From: Mucilaginibacter mali
Lineage (GTDB): Bacteria; Bacteroidota; Bacteroidia; Sphingobacteriales; Sphingobacteriaceae
DNA: 64,000 nt
Reading direction: 5' to 3'
NCBI RefSeq assembly: GCF_013283875.1
Contig: NZ_CP054139.1
Location: 1,178,001-1,242,000 of the forward strand
The position numbers and the translations under genes are program-made. This document shows, piece by piece, positions 26,003-34,790 of this stretch (position 1 is its first letter; every line of letters starts with the position of its first letter). A model generated the notes under the pieces. The model was given only the letters and a program-made list of their open reading frames with translations. It did no database searches and was not told the origin of the DNA.

Positions 26003-29000
26003 ATGAAGGATCTTGAAAAAGAATTTGGGCCCTCAAGTTGGGCTATAGACAATAAAACGGCCATTTATGTGGTGATCTTCCTGATAACATTATTGGGTAT
26101 CATCAGCTACAATAATTTGCCAAAAGAGAATTTCCCGGATATCACGATACCTAAAATTTACGTATCGGCGCCTTACCCGGGCACATCGCCGGCCAATATG
26201 GAAACATTGGTGACCCGGCAGATAGAAAAGCAGTTGAAATCGCTGAAGGGACTGAAAAAGGTAACTTCTAACTCGTACCAGGATTATTGCGCCATTGTGG
26301 CCGAGTTTAACCCAACGGTAAAGATTGAGGACGCCAAGCAGCGGGTAAAGGACGCGGTTGATAAAGCCAAACCCGACCTGCCGCAAAACGACCCTAACTT
26401 TAAGGACCCGCAGGTAAATGATATCAACTTTTCAGATCTGCCTATTCTTTACGTAAATATCTCGGGTAATTACGATCTGAAGAAGCTAAAGGAATATGCC
26501 GATGAACTGAAGGACGATATTGAAGGCATGCGCGAAATATCTAAGGTTGATGAAGTAGGCGCGCTAACCCCGCAAATACAGATCAACGTTGATATGAACA
26601 AGATGGCCGCCGCGCAGTTAGGCTTCGGCGATATTATCCAGGCGGTGGGTAACGAAAACGTAACCTCATCTGCCGGTACCGTGCGTATGGATGGCGTTCG
26701 CCGTTCCATCAACCTGCGTATGGCGTTCAAAAGCGCCGACGAGGTGAACAATATGGTGATCCGTAACCCTAAGGGCCAGGCTATTTACCTGCGCGATATT
26801 GCCGAGGTAAAAGACGGCTTTAAAGAACAGGAAAGCTATGCCCGCTTGTACGGCAAAAACGTAATTACGCTTAACGTTACCAAGCGTAGCGGCGAGAACC
26901 TGATCGAGGCATCGGACAAGATCCAGGCCCTGATCGCTCAAAAAGAAAAAACATCGTTCCCTAAAGGTTTAGAGATCAAAGTAACCGGCGACCAGTCGGA
27001 GAAAACCCGTACTACGCTGCACGATCTGATCAATACCATCATTATCGGTTTCATTTTGGTAACCGTTATCCTGATGTTTTTTATGGGTACTACCAACGCC
27101 ATCTTCGTAGCGCTTTCGGTGCCGTTATCATGCTTTGTGGCCTTCCTGGTGATGCCGGCCATCGGCTTCACGCTAAACATGATCGTGCTGTTTGCGTTCC
27201 TGCTGGCCCTGGGTATTGTGGTAGACGATGCTATTGTGGTGATAGAGAATACGCACCGTATTTTTGCCAATGGCGCTGTACCGATTAAAAAGGCGGCCAA
27301 GATAGCAGCAGGCGAGGTATTCCTGCCCGTGCTTTCGGGTACGCTGACCACCCTGGCGCCATTCGTGCCGCTGGCATTCTGGAACAGTATCATCGGTAAG
27401 TTCATGTTCTTCCTGCCTATAACGCTGATCATCACCTTACTGGCATCGTTGCTGGTGGCTTATATCTTTAACCCGGTATTCGCGGTTGATTTTATGGGAC
27501 ATAAGGAAAGTGCTGAGGAGGAAAAACCACGTTTTGACCGTAAGGTTAAACGCACGCTGATTGGTTTTGCTATAGTAGCCGTGTTAGGTTACTTAATGAA
27601 TGTGGGTGTAGGTAACTTTGTAGTATTCATCGCATTCCTTTATTTGCTTGATCATTTTGTACTTGAGCATATCATCCACAGCTTCCAGCATAAGATATGG
27701 CCTAAGTTTCAGGATTTTTATGCCGGTTTACTACGCCGGGCGCTGCATAGCCCGTGGTGGGTGCTGGCCGGTACTTTCGTGCTGTTCTTTCTGTCGTTTG
27801 TTATTATGGCTATTCGTCAGCCGCAGGTGGAGTTTTTCCCTAATGGCGACCCCAATTTTGTGTATGTATACGTAGAGTTACCGGTAGGTACCGACCAAGC
27901 CCATACCAACGAGGTAACCAAGCAGGTGGAAGAAAAGGTAACAAAAGTGGTTGGCCGCGATAATCCGATTGTATCATCCATCATATCAAACGTAACCGTA
28001 GGTGTAACCGACCCGCAGGACGAGGACCAGGGTAACTACGCTAACCGCGGCAAGGTAACCGTAGCTTTTGTTGAATTTGGCGAACGCCACGGCGAGGATA
28101 CTAAAAAGTACCTGGATAAGATCCGTAATTCGGTACAGGGCATCCCGGGCGCCAAGATCACTGTAAATAAAGAACAGGGTGGCCCGCCTACACAAAAGGC
28201 CATCAGTATTGAACTGGCTGCCGATAACCTGGATACGCTGGTGCGTACTACCGATCGTTTGCGTTCATATATCAACAAGCAAAATATTGCCGGTATTGAA
28301 GATCTGCGCTCGGATTTGCAAAGTAATAAGCCCGAGATCGTGTTCGATATCGACCGTGAGCGCGCTAACCGCGAGGGTGTATCAACCAATACCATTTCGC
28401 GCGAGTTGTTCCCGGCCATCTTCGGTTACGATGTAAGCGATTTTCGCGAAACCACCGAGGATGACTACAAGATCAACGTGCGTGGTATAGAAAGCCAGCG
28501 TTACAATGTAGATCAGTTGCGTAACCTGAAGATCACTTACCGCGATATGGGCACAGGCGGCGCTATCCGCCAGGTACCTATCTCGGCCTTTAGCGATATC
28601 AGGTATGTAAGTTCGTACGGTAACATTAAGCATAAGCAGCAAAAACGTGTAATTAACCTTACATCAAACGTATTGCAGGGCTATAATACCAACGAGGTGA
28701 ACGCCGCTATACAGCAAGCAATTAACCGGTACAAATTGCCATCGGGCGTTACCGTGAAAATGGGCGGTGAACAGGAAGACCAGGCCGAAGCGATGGGCTT
28801 CTTACTATCGGCACTGGCTGTTTCATTTGGTTTGATCCTGATCATCCTGATGTTGCAGTTTAACTCGGTAGGTAAAACCCTCATCATCCTGAGCGAGATC
28901 TTCTTCAGTATCATTGGTGTACTGTTGGGTATCGCCATCTTCGGTATGAAGTTCTCGATAGTAATGACCATGATAGGTATCATTGCCCTTGCAGGTGTGG

Positions 29001-29410
29001 TAGTACGTAATGGTATCTTACTGGTAGAGTTCAGCGATTTGCTGACATCGCAAAACGAAAACACCTTCGAAGCGATCATCGAGGCAGGCCGTACCCGTAT
29101 GACCCCGGTATTGCTGACCGCAACCGCCGCTATTTTAGGTTTGATTCCGTTGGCCGTTGGTCTGAACATCGACTTTGTGAGCCTGTTCACCACCTTTAAC
29201 CCGCATATCTACTTCGGTGGTGATAACGTAGCGTTCTGGGGCCCGCTGGCCTGGACCATGATCTTCGGTCTGGCATTCGCAACCCTGATCACCCTGATAC
29301 TGGTGCCATGTATGTACCTGATCAGGATCAGGTTGAAAACCCACTGGTTCGGCAAAAAGAACAAAGCAGAAATGGCCAGGCTGGAAGATCCGCAGTTGAG
29401 CCATGCTTAA
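26003..29410 (+). CDS. RND-family efflux transporter permease
   Basis: 1135 residues, AcrB/MexB superfamily (HAE group). A proton-driven trimeric inner-membrane pump. Conserved features include NFPDITIPKIYVSAPYPG near the N-terminus, the TM4 proton-relay segment GIVVDDAIVVIENTHR with two adjacent aspartates, and the second-half equivalent GIIALAGVVVRNGILLVEF. It is longer than AcrB (1049 residues); extra length includes an additional hydrophobic stretch around residues 515-560. Only 29 bases separate it from the adaptor gene. The substrate is unknown; a drug or toxin is likely given the TetR gene. Confidence 0.94.
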   Translation: MKDLEKEFGPSSWAIDNKTAIYVVIFLITLLGIISYNNLPKENFPDITIPKIYVSAPYPGTSPANMETLVTRQIEKQLKSLKGLKKVTSNSYQDYCAIVAEFNPTVKIEDAKQRVKDAVDKAKPDLPQNDPNFKDPQVNDINFSDLPILYVNISGNYDLKKLKEYADELKDDIEGMREISKVDEVGALTPQIQINVDMNKMAAAQLGFGDIIQAVGNENVTSSAGTVRMDGVRRSINLRMAFKSADEVNNMVIRNPKGQAIYLRDIAEVKDGFKEQESYARLYGKNVITLNVTKRSGENLIEASDKIQALIAQKEKTSFPKGLEIKVTGDQSEKTRTTLHDLINTIIIGFILVTVILMFFMGTTNAIFVALSVPLSCFVAFLVMPAIGFTLNMIVLFAFLLALGIVVDDAIVVIENTHRIFANGAVPIKKAAKIAAGEVFLPVLSGTLTTLAPFVPLAFWNSIIGKFMFFLPITLIITLLASLLVAYIFNPVFAVDFMGHKESAEEEKPRFDRKVKRTLIGFAIVAVLGYLMNVGVGNFVVFIAFLYLLDHFVLEHIIHSFQHKIWPKFQDFYAGLLRRALHSPWWVLAGTFVLFFLSFVIMAIRQPQVEFFPNGDPNFVYVYVELPVGTDQAHTNEVTKQVEEKVTKVVGRDNPIVSSIISNVTVGVTDPQDEDQGNYANRGKVTVAFVEFGERHGEDTKKYLDKIRNSVQGIPGAKITVNKEQGGPPTQKAISIELAADNLDTLVRTTDRLRSYINKQNIAGIEDLRSDLQSNKPEIVFDIDRERANREGVSTNTISRELFPAIFGYDVSDFRETTEDDYKINVRGIESQRYNVDQLRNLKITYRDMGTGGAIRQVPISAFSDIRYVSSYGNIKHKQQKRVINLTSNVLQGYNTNEVNAAIQQAINRYKLPSGVTVKMGGEQEDQAEAMGFLLSALAVSFGLILIILMLQFNSVGKTLIILSEIFFSIIGVLLGIAIFGMKFSIVMTMIGIIALAGVVVRNGILLVEFSDLLTSQNENTFEAIIEAGRTRMTPVLLTATAAILGLIPLAVGLNIDFVSLFTTFNPHIYFGGDNVAFWGPLAWTMIFGLAFATLITLILVPCMYLIRIRLKTHWFGKKNKAEMARLEDPQLSHA

Positions 29411-29441
29411 TATATCGCCCAAAAATCAATAATTAAATAGT

Positions 29442-29475
29442 AAGGCCGACCGGGATAACCGGGCGGCCTTTTTTT
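29442..29475 (+). terminator. Intrinsic terminator of the efflux operon
   Basis: AAGGCCG / CGGCCTT with an inner CCGG / CCGG extension and one mismatch, followed by seven T. It lies 31 bases after the RND stop. Confidence 0.85.
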
Positions 29476-29496
29476 GGCATCGGCTGCATTACTTCT

Positions 29497-29611
29497 GAGT
29501 TCCCTCCTTGGGGAGGGGTGCGGCTGGATGTGCTGTGGCAGGGAGGGGTTTATGTGATATTGCATTCGTGACGAAACCCCTCCCTACACCCTCCCGTTGG
29601 AAGGGAATCGC
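29497..29611. repeat. Nested palindromic repeat between convergent genes
   Basis: GTTCCCTCCTTGGGGAGGG pairs imperfectly with CCCTCCCGTTGGAAGGGAA, and inside it CAGGGAGGGGTTT pairs with AAACCCCTCCCT. It belongs to the GGGAGG-rich class also seen at 15058-15085. Confidence 0.6.
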
Positions 29612-29641
29612 ACAAGGCCTGCGCTTCCTAAATGGGGCCCC

Positions 29642-31165
29642 TCAATAATCCCAACTATCCGTCCTAAACGCCTCCATCGGCAAGCCAGCTCCGTTTTGGA
29701 TATTGGTAACCGGCGCGTTGGTAAAAGCGTAGCGGATAGCTTGAATTGGCAGATTAGTTTCGGCAGGAGCGGTAACAACGATAGTATTGCCGTTGATAAC
29801 AGCTGCCCCTTTCCTGAAAACACGATCAGCGCCCGCAACAAAAAAATATTGCTTCAAAGGCTGGTTATCAATCGTGTTCAGGCCATCGGCAGTGTTACCG
29901 GCAAAGTTAATGGTGGCCGTATTGCCGTTCAATGTGAAATAGCTGTATTTCGGGCCATTGCAAATTACATTTTGCCCGTAAGTGTTTCTAAGGGCCAGCA
30001 AAGCCAGGCGCTCGCCAACCGGTTTTTTATTTCGGGGGTGATGATTAGCCGCTTCGCCTACATCCATGGTAACGGCCATGCCGGTGTTAGCTACCCTGGA
30101 TTGAATATTGGCTTGCGCTTCGCGGAAAAAGGCTAACCAGTTTTGGTTTGGGTCGCCACCGGCGGGGACGGTGTTGTTATAATCTTCTGCAAAGGGCGTA
30201 AGTTGAACGTAATAAAATGGCAGGTCGCCCTGTTTAAATTTATCGCGCCAACCTTTAATTAAGGCAGAGTTCAGTAAGGTATAATCACTCACAGGAGATA
30301 TATGCTGGTTATTTTCTCCCTGGTACCATATAAAACCCTTTAGCTGCAACTTTAGCAAGGGGTTGATCATGCCGTTGTATAAAGTTGATGAACCATGCCC
30401 CAGGTAAGCCGCCATCGCACCGGTTAACACTTCAGTATTTGCCCATGTTTCGCACCAGGAACCATTTTCGGAAGCCACGATAATACCGACAGGTATATTT
30501 AAATCAACTTGCAACTTCATCGCGAAAAAATAGGCTACCGCGCTGAACTTCCCCACTGTTTGCGGCGAGCAAATCGTCCACGCTCCCGGAGTAGTAAATT
30601 CGGTTAGTGGTTTATCCTGATAATCGGTAGCGGCAGTTAATACGCGTATGTTGGGATAATTGGCCGTTGTTATCTCGTCGGCATAATTTAGTACACCGGC
30701 AAACGGGGGTATCGCATCAACCTGCATCGTCATGTTCGATTGGCCAGAGCATAACCATACATCGCCAATCAATATATTTTTAAGCGTAACATCGGTAGCA
30801 TTATTACCACTCACGGCGATAGTTTGCGGGTTGCCGTTAGCAGCTGAAGCAGGAATGCTGATTTGCCAGTAACCATTGGCATCGGCAGTTGTAGTAAGTG
30901 GCGAGGCGTTCCAACTGGCAGCAACATTAACGGTAAGTCCGGGTGTGGCTTTTCCCCACAGTAAAAAAGGTTTATCGCGTTGGATCACCATATTGCTTTG
31001 CAGCATATTGGCAACCGACAACGTTATGCCTGCGGGCTGCCCGGGAGGGATCTCGACACGGGTTGGCTGGCCGTCTGGTCTTTCATCCGGCACCTGCTTA
31101 TCCTTACGGCAGGCTGCAAATGCAAGTAAAATACAAAATAAGGCAAGCAGGTATTTTTTGCTCAT
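29642..31165 (-). CDS. Sialate O-acetylesterase-like lipoprotein
   Basis: 507 residues, lipoprotein (lipobox AFAAC near residue 19). The SGNH-hydrolase signature is GQSNM with the presumed nucleophile Ser143; WYQGENN is the block with the conserved Gly/Glu/Asn, and the catalytic histidine is probably in NHHPRNKKPVGERLA. The N-terminal part has a beta-sandwich (LLWGKATPGLTVNV), as in Bacteroidota sialate 9-O-acetylesterases. These enzymes remove acetyl groups from sialic acids or from other acetylated sugars such as xylan; which of these cannot be decided. No sugar-utilisation genes adjoin it. Confidence 0.85.
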   Translation of the reverse strand: MSKKYLLALFCILLAFAACRKDKQVPDERPDGQPTRVEIPPGQPAGITLSVANMLQSNMVIQRDKPFLLWGKATPGLTVNVAASWNASPLTTTADANGYWQISIPASAANGNPQTIAVSGNNATDVTLKNILIGDVWLCSGQSNMTMQVDAIPPFAGVLNYADEITTANYPNIRVLTAATDYQDKPLTEFTTPGAWTICSPQTVGKFSAVAYFFAMKLQVDLNIPVGIIVASENGSWCETWANTEVLTGAMAAYLGHGSSTLYNGMINPLLKLQLKGFIWYQGENNQHISPVSDYTLLNSALIKGWRDKFKQGDLPFYYVQLTPFAEDYNNTVPAGGDPNQNWLAFFREAQANIQSRVANTGMAVTMDVGEAANHHPRNKKPVGERLALLALRNTYGQNVICNGPKYSYFTLNGNTATINFAGNTADGLNTIDNQPLKQYFFVAGADRVFRKGAAVINGNTIVVTAPAETNLPIQAIRYAFTNAPVTNIQNGAGLPMEAFRTDSWDY

Positions 31166-31255
31166 GTAAAATTAAACTGTGAACAGGTATTGGCCTAATT
31201 TAACGGATGTGCAGCTACTGGCAAAGTAATTTTTTTGATAGCTATATAAAAAAGT

Positions 31256-31285
31256 AAGGCCCCTGTTGGGCAGGGGCCTTTACTA
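31256..31285 (-). terminator. Hairpin between two minus-strand genes
   Basis: AGGCCCCTG / CAGGGGCCT with a 5-base loop, followed on the minus strand by TACTTTTTT. It would end transcription of the 31467-31841 gene. The rest of the 301-base gap is AT-rich with nothing recognised. Confidence 0.65.
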
Positions 31286-31466
31286 AACCAATTATAAACC
31301 TTATGTGTGAGAGACTTTAATTAAAAAGTATGATGCAAATATATGTTGTTTCAACACTTATTCAAAACTTTTTATAAAATTTAACATTTTTTTAACAAAC
31401 GAATAAGTTTTTAGCACGTTTGGTGTTTAAATTGTATTTATGCTGCTGTAAACGTCTGTATTTCAA

Positions 31467-31841
31467 TCAGGAAACCTGGATCTTAAGCAAGGGCGAGGTA
31501 ATAAGGGCTATCAGGGCCTCCACCTCGTGCTGCAGGCCATTCAGCCCATCGCGATAATAGGTTTCAAGACTGCGGTCTATCGCTTTTATTTTGCGGCGGA
31601 CAGGGTGATAACAAAGCAGTATAGCTTTTAGCGTACGGCTTTCATGTATTTGCTGCAGGGGCGGGGCGGCATCAGGTATAACTTCTACCAGGTCGTCTTC
31701 CAGTTCAAGGCGCTTGCGGTTAAGCTGGGTTAGTGCAAATGCGTTGCTCTCGCTATAAGAAAACGTAGCAAGGCGTTTTATTTGTTGCAGCAACTGTTGT
31801 AAATGATCAAGTATGTTTTTAGGGTCAGTTATATGCGCCAT
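31467..31841 (-). CDS. Small helical protein, function unknown
   Basis: 124 residues, almost entirely predicted helix, no signal peptide or membrane segment. Leu- and Gln-rich start (ILDHLQQLLQQIKRL) and a basic middle part (PVRRKIKAIDRS). No family recognised. It is bordered downstream by a terminator and upstream by a 645-base AT-rich region, so it is a single gene. Codon use and frame integrity look normal, which supports that it is real. Confidence 0.55.
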   Translation of the reverse strand: MAHITDPKNILDHLQQLLQQIKRLATFSYSESNAFALTQLNRKRLELEDDLVEVIPDAAPPLQQIHESRTLKAILLCYHPVRRKIKAIDRSLETYYRDGLNGLQHEVEALIALITSPLLKIQVS

Positions 31842-32486
31842 ACTTTCTACAAAATTTTATTAAAAACAAATAAACTCCCATTACAACGATAATGTTTGCG
31901 GGTATATTATCGTTGATGAAATTTAAATGAAATTATTAACAATAACATTACAAAACAATAGCAAAGTGCATAACATTGTAATATTTTTTATCAAATTAAC
32001 TTGCAGGCAAAATGGTATAATTAATAGCCAGGCTATTGCATTAAATATCAACTGTTATTTAATCTTTTTTAGATAATCAGTTGGCAGTCAGTGCTGAGAT
32101 TGCCTGTGCTTTCTTTTGCTTTCGTGTAACTTATAGTAATTAACGCACCGGATAAAATAAAGGTTGCCTGTATTAATATTGTTATTGCAGGGATATAAAG
32201 GGTAGTAGATTAAAAGGCACAAAAGTTTGTCCAAATCAGGATAAATGAATAAGGTACTAAAATACGATCGATCCTGACATCCCGAAAATCTGTTTAATCG
32301 CAGTCAGACAATCCAGCATGCCCACAATTATATACAGGCTGTACAAACCACACACCACTGTTTTTAGCGAAATATAACAGCACATGCCTTTAAACATGCA
32401 GGTTGTGGCATTGCTTGTTAATTTATCCACAATTTGCATTGTGGCAGGTACTTTGATAGTTGCTTTTTAGTTAAATTTGCACACGA
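31842..32486. other. AT-rich region without recognised genes
   Basis: 645 bases between two divergent small genes. It has a much higher A+T content than the rest of the window. A 60-codon minus-strand frame (32257-32439) has no support from composition or motifs. Only the promoter-like TAAATTTG at its right end is interpretable. Confidence 0.5.
32472..32479 (+). promoter_or_regulatory. -7 element next to the start of the 32487 gene
   Basis: TAAATTTG matches TAnnTTTG and ends 7 bases before the ATG. A TTTG lies upstream but with a 16-base spacer, shorter than normal. If used, the transcript would be leaderless. Confidence 0.35.
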
Positions 32487-32945
32487 ATGGAAGCTATAGA
32501 AGTATACTCAAAATGCAAGGAGTCGGTATATAATACCAAAGCGCTTTTTAATCATTACGAAAAATATCATGGTTGCGCTTCCATTAGTTATTTAGATGAG
32601 AAAAGGAATGATATCCTGCGCAAGATAGCCTGTTCATACGCTTCGATGCTGAAGAAAACAGACAAAACGTTAGCTGTCAATAATTTATTAACGATAAACA
32701 ATGAGGAGGACGTAGAAGTTATTGCAGATTGTCCTTTATTTATCGATCATATGATCGATCATCTTGAAAAAAATGAAGACCATATTATCGACCTGCTGAA
32801 GGATACTACCGAACAGAAGAAGATATCGTACCTGTATAATTTCGACAGCAGCTACCAGGATGCCGATCAGCTGATCAACCGGATGGAAAAACTGATCAGA
32901 GATTCGCAAATTATTCATCAAACGTATTATAGGGCCAGCGCCTGA
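32487..32945 (+). CDS. Small cytoplasmic protein, function unknown
   Basis: 152 residues, no signal peptide, mainly helical and acidic in the C-terminal half (DHLEKNEDHIIDLLKD). Two cysteines near the N-terminus and one in CPLF have no spacing that suggests a known metal site. No family recognised. It is followed 66 bases later by the DUF1801 gene in the same orientation and may be co-transcribed with it. Confidence 0.55.
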   Translation: MEAIEVYSKCKESVYNTKALFNHYEKYHGCASISYLDEKRNDILRKIACSYASMLKKTDKTLAVNNLLTINNEEDVEVIADCPLFIDHMIDHLEKNEDHIIDLLKDTTEQKKISYLYNFDSSYQDADQLINRMEKLIRDSQIIHQTYYRASA

Positions 32946-33011
32946 TGATTATCGGTTAGCTATCTTCGCAATTAATTTATAAATTGGTGTGCAAATTTAT
33001 CCCGATCACTC

Positions 33012-33437
33012 ATGGCCAAAAACACCAACAAAACCCAACAAACCGAAGAACCGGTATCCGCAATTCTTGATGCCAAAGTACCCGACCCGCAGGAGCGTAA
33101 GGATTGCGACACCCTGATTGCTATTATGGAAAAGGTAACCGGTTACCCGGCCAAAATGTGGGGACCGGCCATTGTTGGTTTCGATAGCTATCATTATAAA
33201 TACGAGAGTGGTCGCGAGGGCGATATGTGTCTCATTGGTTTCTCGCCACGTAAGGGGAAATTTAGCCTGTATATTCTGCGTGGTTTTGACGGCCAGCAGG
33301 AATTACTGGATAAACTGGGCAAACACAAAGTGGAGGGCAGTTGCCTGCACTTTAAAAAAATAAGTGATGTAGATACCGATGTGCTTGAAGAACTTTGCCG
33401 CCGGTCGACAGCGCATATGCGTAACGCGCATCAATAA
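33012..33437 (+). CDS. DUF1801 (YdhG-like) protein
   Basis: 141 residues. Typical DUF1801 features are the N-terminal helical part with LIAIMEKVTGYPAKMWGPAIVGF, the FDSYHYKYESGREGDMCLIGFSPRKG core and the C-terminal HFKKISDVD. The fold is the YdhG/frataxin-like alpha-beta fold; B. subtilis Fra (YdhG), a frataxin-like iron chaperone, is the best known relative, but many DUF1801 proteins have no assigned function. Cytoplasmic. Confidence 0.85.
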   Translation: MAKNTNKTQQTEEPVSAILDAKVPDPQERKDCDTLIAIMEKVTGYPAKMWGPAIVGFDSYHYKYESGREGDMCLIGFSPRKGKFSLYILRGFDGQQELLDKLGKHKVEGSCLHFKKISDVDTDVLEELCRRSTAHMRNAHQ

Positions 33438-33472
33438 AACACCTTTTAACCACAAAGATCACAGAGGTTTTT

Positions 33473-33552
33473 ACAGAGGGCACAGAGAAAAAATCATTGT
33501 TGAATTTTTAAAATCTCTGTGTACGCTGTGTTTCTTTCTCTGTGCCCTCTGT
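33473..33552. repeat. Perfect 18-bp inverted repeat, CACAGAG type
   Basis: ACAGAGGGCACAGAGAAA (33473-33490) and its exact complement (33535-33552) with a 44-base loop. Additional CACAGAGG and CTCTGTG units lie beside both arms. It is a dispersed intergenic element; similar CACAGAG repeats are common in related genomes. It sits after the DUF1801 stop and may also end transcription. Confidence 0.7.
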
Positions 33553-33598
33553 GCTTAATCTCACGAGACGCATAAAGCTGTAACTAATTGACTATAAA

Positions 33599-33631
33599 CT
33601 TGCAATTGCGGCCAACCCTGTGTTATATTTG
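33599..33631 (+). promoter_or_regulatory. Promoter upstream of the 33687 gene
   Basis: CTTG (one mismatch to TTTG) at 33599-33602, a 21-base spacer and TATATTTG at 33624-33631. The ATG is 55 bases after the -7 box. Confidence 0.5.
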
Positions 33632-33686
33632 TTCGTAATGCTATAAAGCTTTAAACCAGGCTGCTAACCATTAAACATCATTCGAT

Positions 33687-34790
33687 ATGAAAAAGACATT
33701 TCTTTTTGGCGCTGCCGCTTTGGCGAGTGTGCTGTTGTTTGCGGGCATTAACCATAAACCGGCCCTGCCTTACGGTTTCACCACCGGCACCCCCGAAATT
33801 AAATCCATCACGGCGCTAACCTTTGGTCCTACCGGCGTATTGTTTATCGGCGATTCGCAAAACGCCGAGGTATTTGCTGTGGATACTAAGGATAGCAAGA
33901 AGATGGCCGCCAAAGCCTATGATGTAAAAAATATTGACGAAAAAATAGCCGGCGCTTTGGGTACTACTAAAGATAATATCACCATTACCGATATGGCGGT
34001 TAATCCCGTATCTAAAAAGCTTTACATCGGCGTTAAAAGTGCCGATGGTACACCGGTATTGCTGGTCATGACTGCCGATAACGACATCAAGCCGCTATCG
34101 CTGAAGGACGTAAACTTCTCGGCTGTTGAACTGAATGACGTGCCTGCTGCCGATGCTAAAGACCGCCGCGGACAGCAATTGCGCATCTCCTCTATATCAG
34201 ACATTGGCTTTGCCGATGGTAAGCTGATGGTGAGCGGCTTGTGCAACAAGGAGTTCAGCTCTTCGTTCCGCAGCATTAGCTTCCCATTTACCGGCAAACA
34301 GGAGGACGAATCTACCCTGGAGATGTATCACACTTCGCATGGCAGGTACGAAACAACTTCGCCTATCCGCACCTTTACCACTGCCGAGCTTGACGGCAAA
34401 AAATATATGGTGGCCAGTTATACCTGCACTCCGCTGGTGCTGTTCCCAATGGACGAGTTGAAACCTGGTGCGCACGTGAAAGGCCGCACCATTGCCGAAA
34501 TGGGCAACCAAAATACCCCGTCGGATATGATTTGGCTGAAGACCGATAAAAACTACCTGGTGATGGCCAACAGCAACCGCCCGGCCGTTAAGGTAAGTTA
34601 TGATGATATAAAAAACTTCCAGGGATCGTTAACTCAACAAATGCCAACCTTTGGCGGCACCAACTTTATCAAACTGCCTTACGAAAAGGTACTGCAGTTG
34701 GATAAACTTGACGATGGACGTGCTGTAGTGATGCAACGCCAGGCTAATGGTGAGGTTGATCTTTGGACATCTGATGGAAAGAATATATAA
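33687..34790 (+). CDS. Exported beta-propeller-like protein, function unknown
   Basis: 367 residues with an N-terminal signal peptide (FGAAALASVLLFAGI). Repeated segments such as ITALTFGPTGVLFIGDSQNAEVFAVDT and ITDMAVNPVSKKLYIGV have the rhythm of NHL/SMP-30-like beta-propeller blades. No catalytic residues recognised. Its last 17 bases overlap the start of the next gene, so the two are translationally coupled and probably act together in the cell envelope. Confidence 0.65.
   Translation: MKKTFLFGAAALASVLLFAGINHKPALPYGFTTGTPEIKSITALTFGPTGVLFIGDSQNAEVFAVDTKDSKKMAAKAYDVKNIDEKIAGALGTTKDNITITDMAVNPVSKKLYIGVKSADGTPVLLVMTADNDIKPLSLKDVNFSAVELNDVPAADAKDRRGQQLRISSISDIGFADGKLMVSGLCNKEFSSSFRSISFPFTGKQEDESTLEMYHTSHGRYETTSPIRTFTTAELDGKKYMVASYTCTPLVLFPMDELKPGAHVKGRTIAEMGNQNTPSDMIWLKTDKNYLVMANSNRPAVKVSYDDIKNFQGSLTQQMPTFGGTNFIKLPYEKVLQLDKLDDGRAVVMQRQANGEVDLWTSDGKNI

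Noticed and set aside
32257..32439. Minus-strand 60-codon frame in the AT-rich region
   Set aside because: Unbalanced composition, no promoter or motif support; probably chance.
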